DNA of 64,000 bases from Azospirillum griseum. Lineage in GTDB: Bacteria; Pseudomonadota; Alphaproteobacteria; Azospirillales; Azospirillaceae. Below the pieces are notes generated by a model that did not search any database, was not told the origin of the DNA, and saw only the letters and a list, made by a program, of their open reading frames with translations. Shown here in pieces: positions 63,311-64,000 of this stretch (position 1 is the first letter of the stretch; every line of letters begins with the position of its first letter). The position numbers and the translations under genes were made by a program. Location of the stretch: NCBI RefSeq assembly GCF_003966125.1, contig NZ_RXMA01000003.1, positions 155,495 through 219,494 of the forward strand, given 5' to 3'.

Positions 63311-64000
63311 TCAATCGTCCGACGCCGGAGTGGCCAAGCGCGCCAGGCCGACGCAGGAGCCATCGACGCAGGAGGCGTTGTGCACATGGCCCGGGTGCGG
63401 CACTTCCAGCCCGAAGGTGGTGACGAGGTCGCCGACCTGCGCCGGGGTGAGGTAACGCGGGTTCAGGCCACGCAGCAGCAGATAGAGCTTGGCGGTTTCC
63501 TCCAACTCCTCCGTCGCGAACACCGCGCCTTCCAGGCTGGTGGAGGCGACGACCGGCCCGTGGTTGGCCAGCAGGACGGAGGAATAGCGCCCGGCCAACC
63601 CCCGGATGGCGTCGGCCACCGCCGGATCGCCGGGGCGGTGATAGGGGACCAAGGCCACCTGACCGGCCCGCATCAGGCCATAGGGCGTCATCGGCGGCAG
63701 GACCGAACGCGGGTCGATCTCCGGCAGCATCGACACCGCCACCGCGTGGGTGGAATGGAGGTGGACGATGGCGCGGGCGCTGGTCCGGCTGTCGTAGAGC
63801 GCGCTGTGCAGGGGGATTTCCTTGGTCGGCGGGTCGCCCGACAGCAGGCGTCCGGCGGAATCCAGCCGCGACAGCCGGGCGGGATCCAGGAATCCCATCG
63901 ACGCGTTGGTCGGCGTCACCAGCCACCCGCCATCGTCCATCCGGTAGGAGATGTTTCCCGACGAGCCGGGGGTCAGGCCGCGTTCGAACAGGGACCGGCC
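63311..64000 (-). CDS. Class II aldolase/adducin-family protein, OtnC-like (5' end outside window)
   Basis: At least 229 residues; the frame continues to the window edge, beginning GRSLFERGLTPGSSGNISYR, so the true start lies beyond 64000. GSSGNIS, LHSTHAVAVSML with metal-binding His, and LLANHGPVVA with a third His are the class II aldolase zinc sites. The length and the PYGLMRAGQVALVPYHRPGD segment resemble OtnC, 3-oxo-tetronate 4-phosphate decarboxylase. A tetronate kinase (OtnK) would be expected upstream, outside the window. Confidence 0.85.
   Translation of the reverse strand, partial: GRSLFERGLTPGSSGNISYRMDDGGWLVTPTNASMGFLDPARLSRLDSAGRLLSGDPPTKEIPLHSALYDSRTSARAIVHLHSTHAVAVSMLPEIDPRSVLPPMTPYGLMRAGQVALVPYHRPGDPAVADAIRGLAGRYSSVLLANHGPVVASTSLEGAVFATEELEETAKLYLLLRGLNPRYLTPAQVGDLVTTFGLEVPHPGHVHNASCVDGSCVGLARLATPASDD

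Overview
The DNA is very GC-rich (about 70 %) with tightly packed genes that often share ATGA start/stop overlaps. The gene families point to an alphaproteobacterium of the Rhodospirillales, most like Azospirillum: a ChrR-type ECF sigma pair, hutF-type histidine degradation and iteron-controlled replication with a ParA partner. The window carries both a replication and partition locus and tRNA-Asn/tRNA-Asp genes. I therefore infer a secondary replicon (chromid or megaplasmid) rather than the main chromosome. No insertion sequence, CRISPR array or rRNA was seen.

Layout. 1-4519: two adjacent P-loop ATPases of lower GC, the second with a winged helix and 105-nt-periodic TPR repeats; they look transferred and may form an undescribed two-gene module. 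4564-7922: IclR regulator, dgoK and dgoA (2-keto-3-deoxygalactonate use), then an AsnC/Lrp regulator. 8283-15835: a divergent histidine-utilisation cluster, hutI-hutC-hutU on minus and hutF-hutH-hutG on plus, around a shared HutC-type promoter region. 15877-17997: DOPA-dioxygenase-like protein, ribokinase, thioesterase. 18060-29156: a sigma-E/ChrR regulon. rpoE-chrR, a six-protein lipid-modification operon (flavoprotein, DUF1365, Cfa, MFS, DUF3833) and a DUF6134-SDR-NTF2 operon each have the same predicted promoter, TGATCC-N18-TA. A FabF/TetR pair with a 38-bp operator lies between them. 29230-34017: TPR glycosyltransferase, NudK, LysR, MipA/OmpV. 34257-40645: polyprenol-linked-sugar glycosyltransferase, two-component system and an ABC exporter.

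40677-45498: replication and partition. A Rep initiator faces a 0.6-kb array of 19-bp iterons spaced 21 bp apart, in two arms of opposite orientation. It is followed by an HTH protein, an unrecognised protein, ParA and a small partner gene, with a 26-bp palindrome ahead of parA. Further iteron copies occur inside a gene and at two distant places. 45533-56282: LysR, a complete branched-chain-type ABC transporter, a DUF1445 (D-glutamate-cyclase-type) protein, a second solute-binding protein, 5-oxoprolinase pxpBCA and a MarR regulator. I read this as an import and breakdown pathway for 5-oxoproline or D-glutamate. 56724-59050: panD, an orphan, two tRNAs, an SDR. 59263-64000, all minus strand: amino-acid-binding proteins, a HypT-like LysR, an Asp/Glu racemase and a partial class II aldolase.

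Coordinates and motifs were read by eye. Family names rest on recognised sequence motifs, not on database searches.
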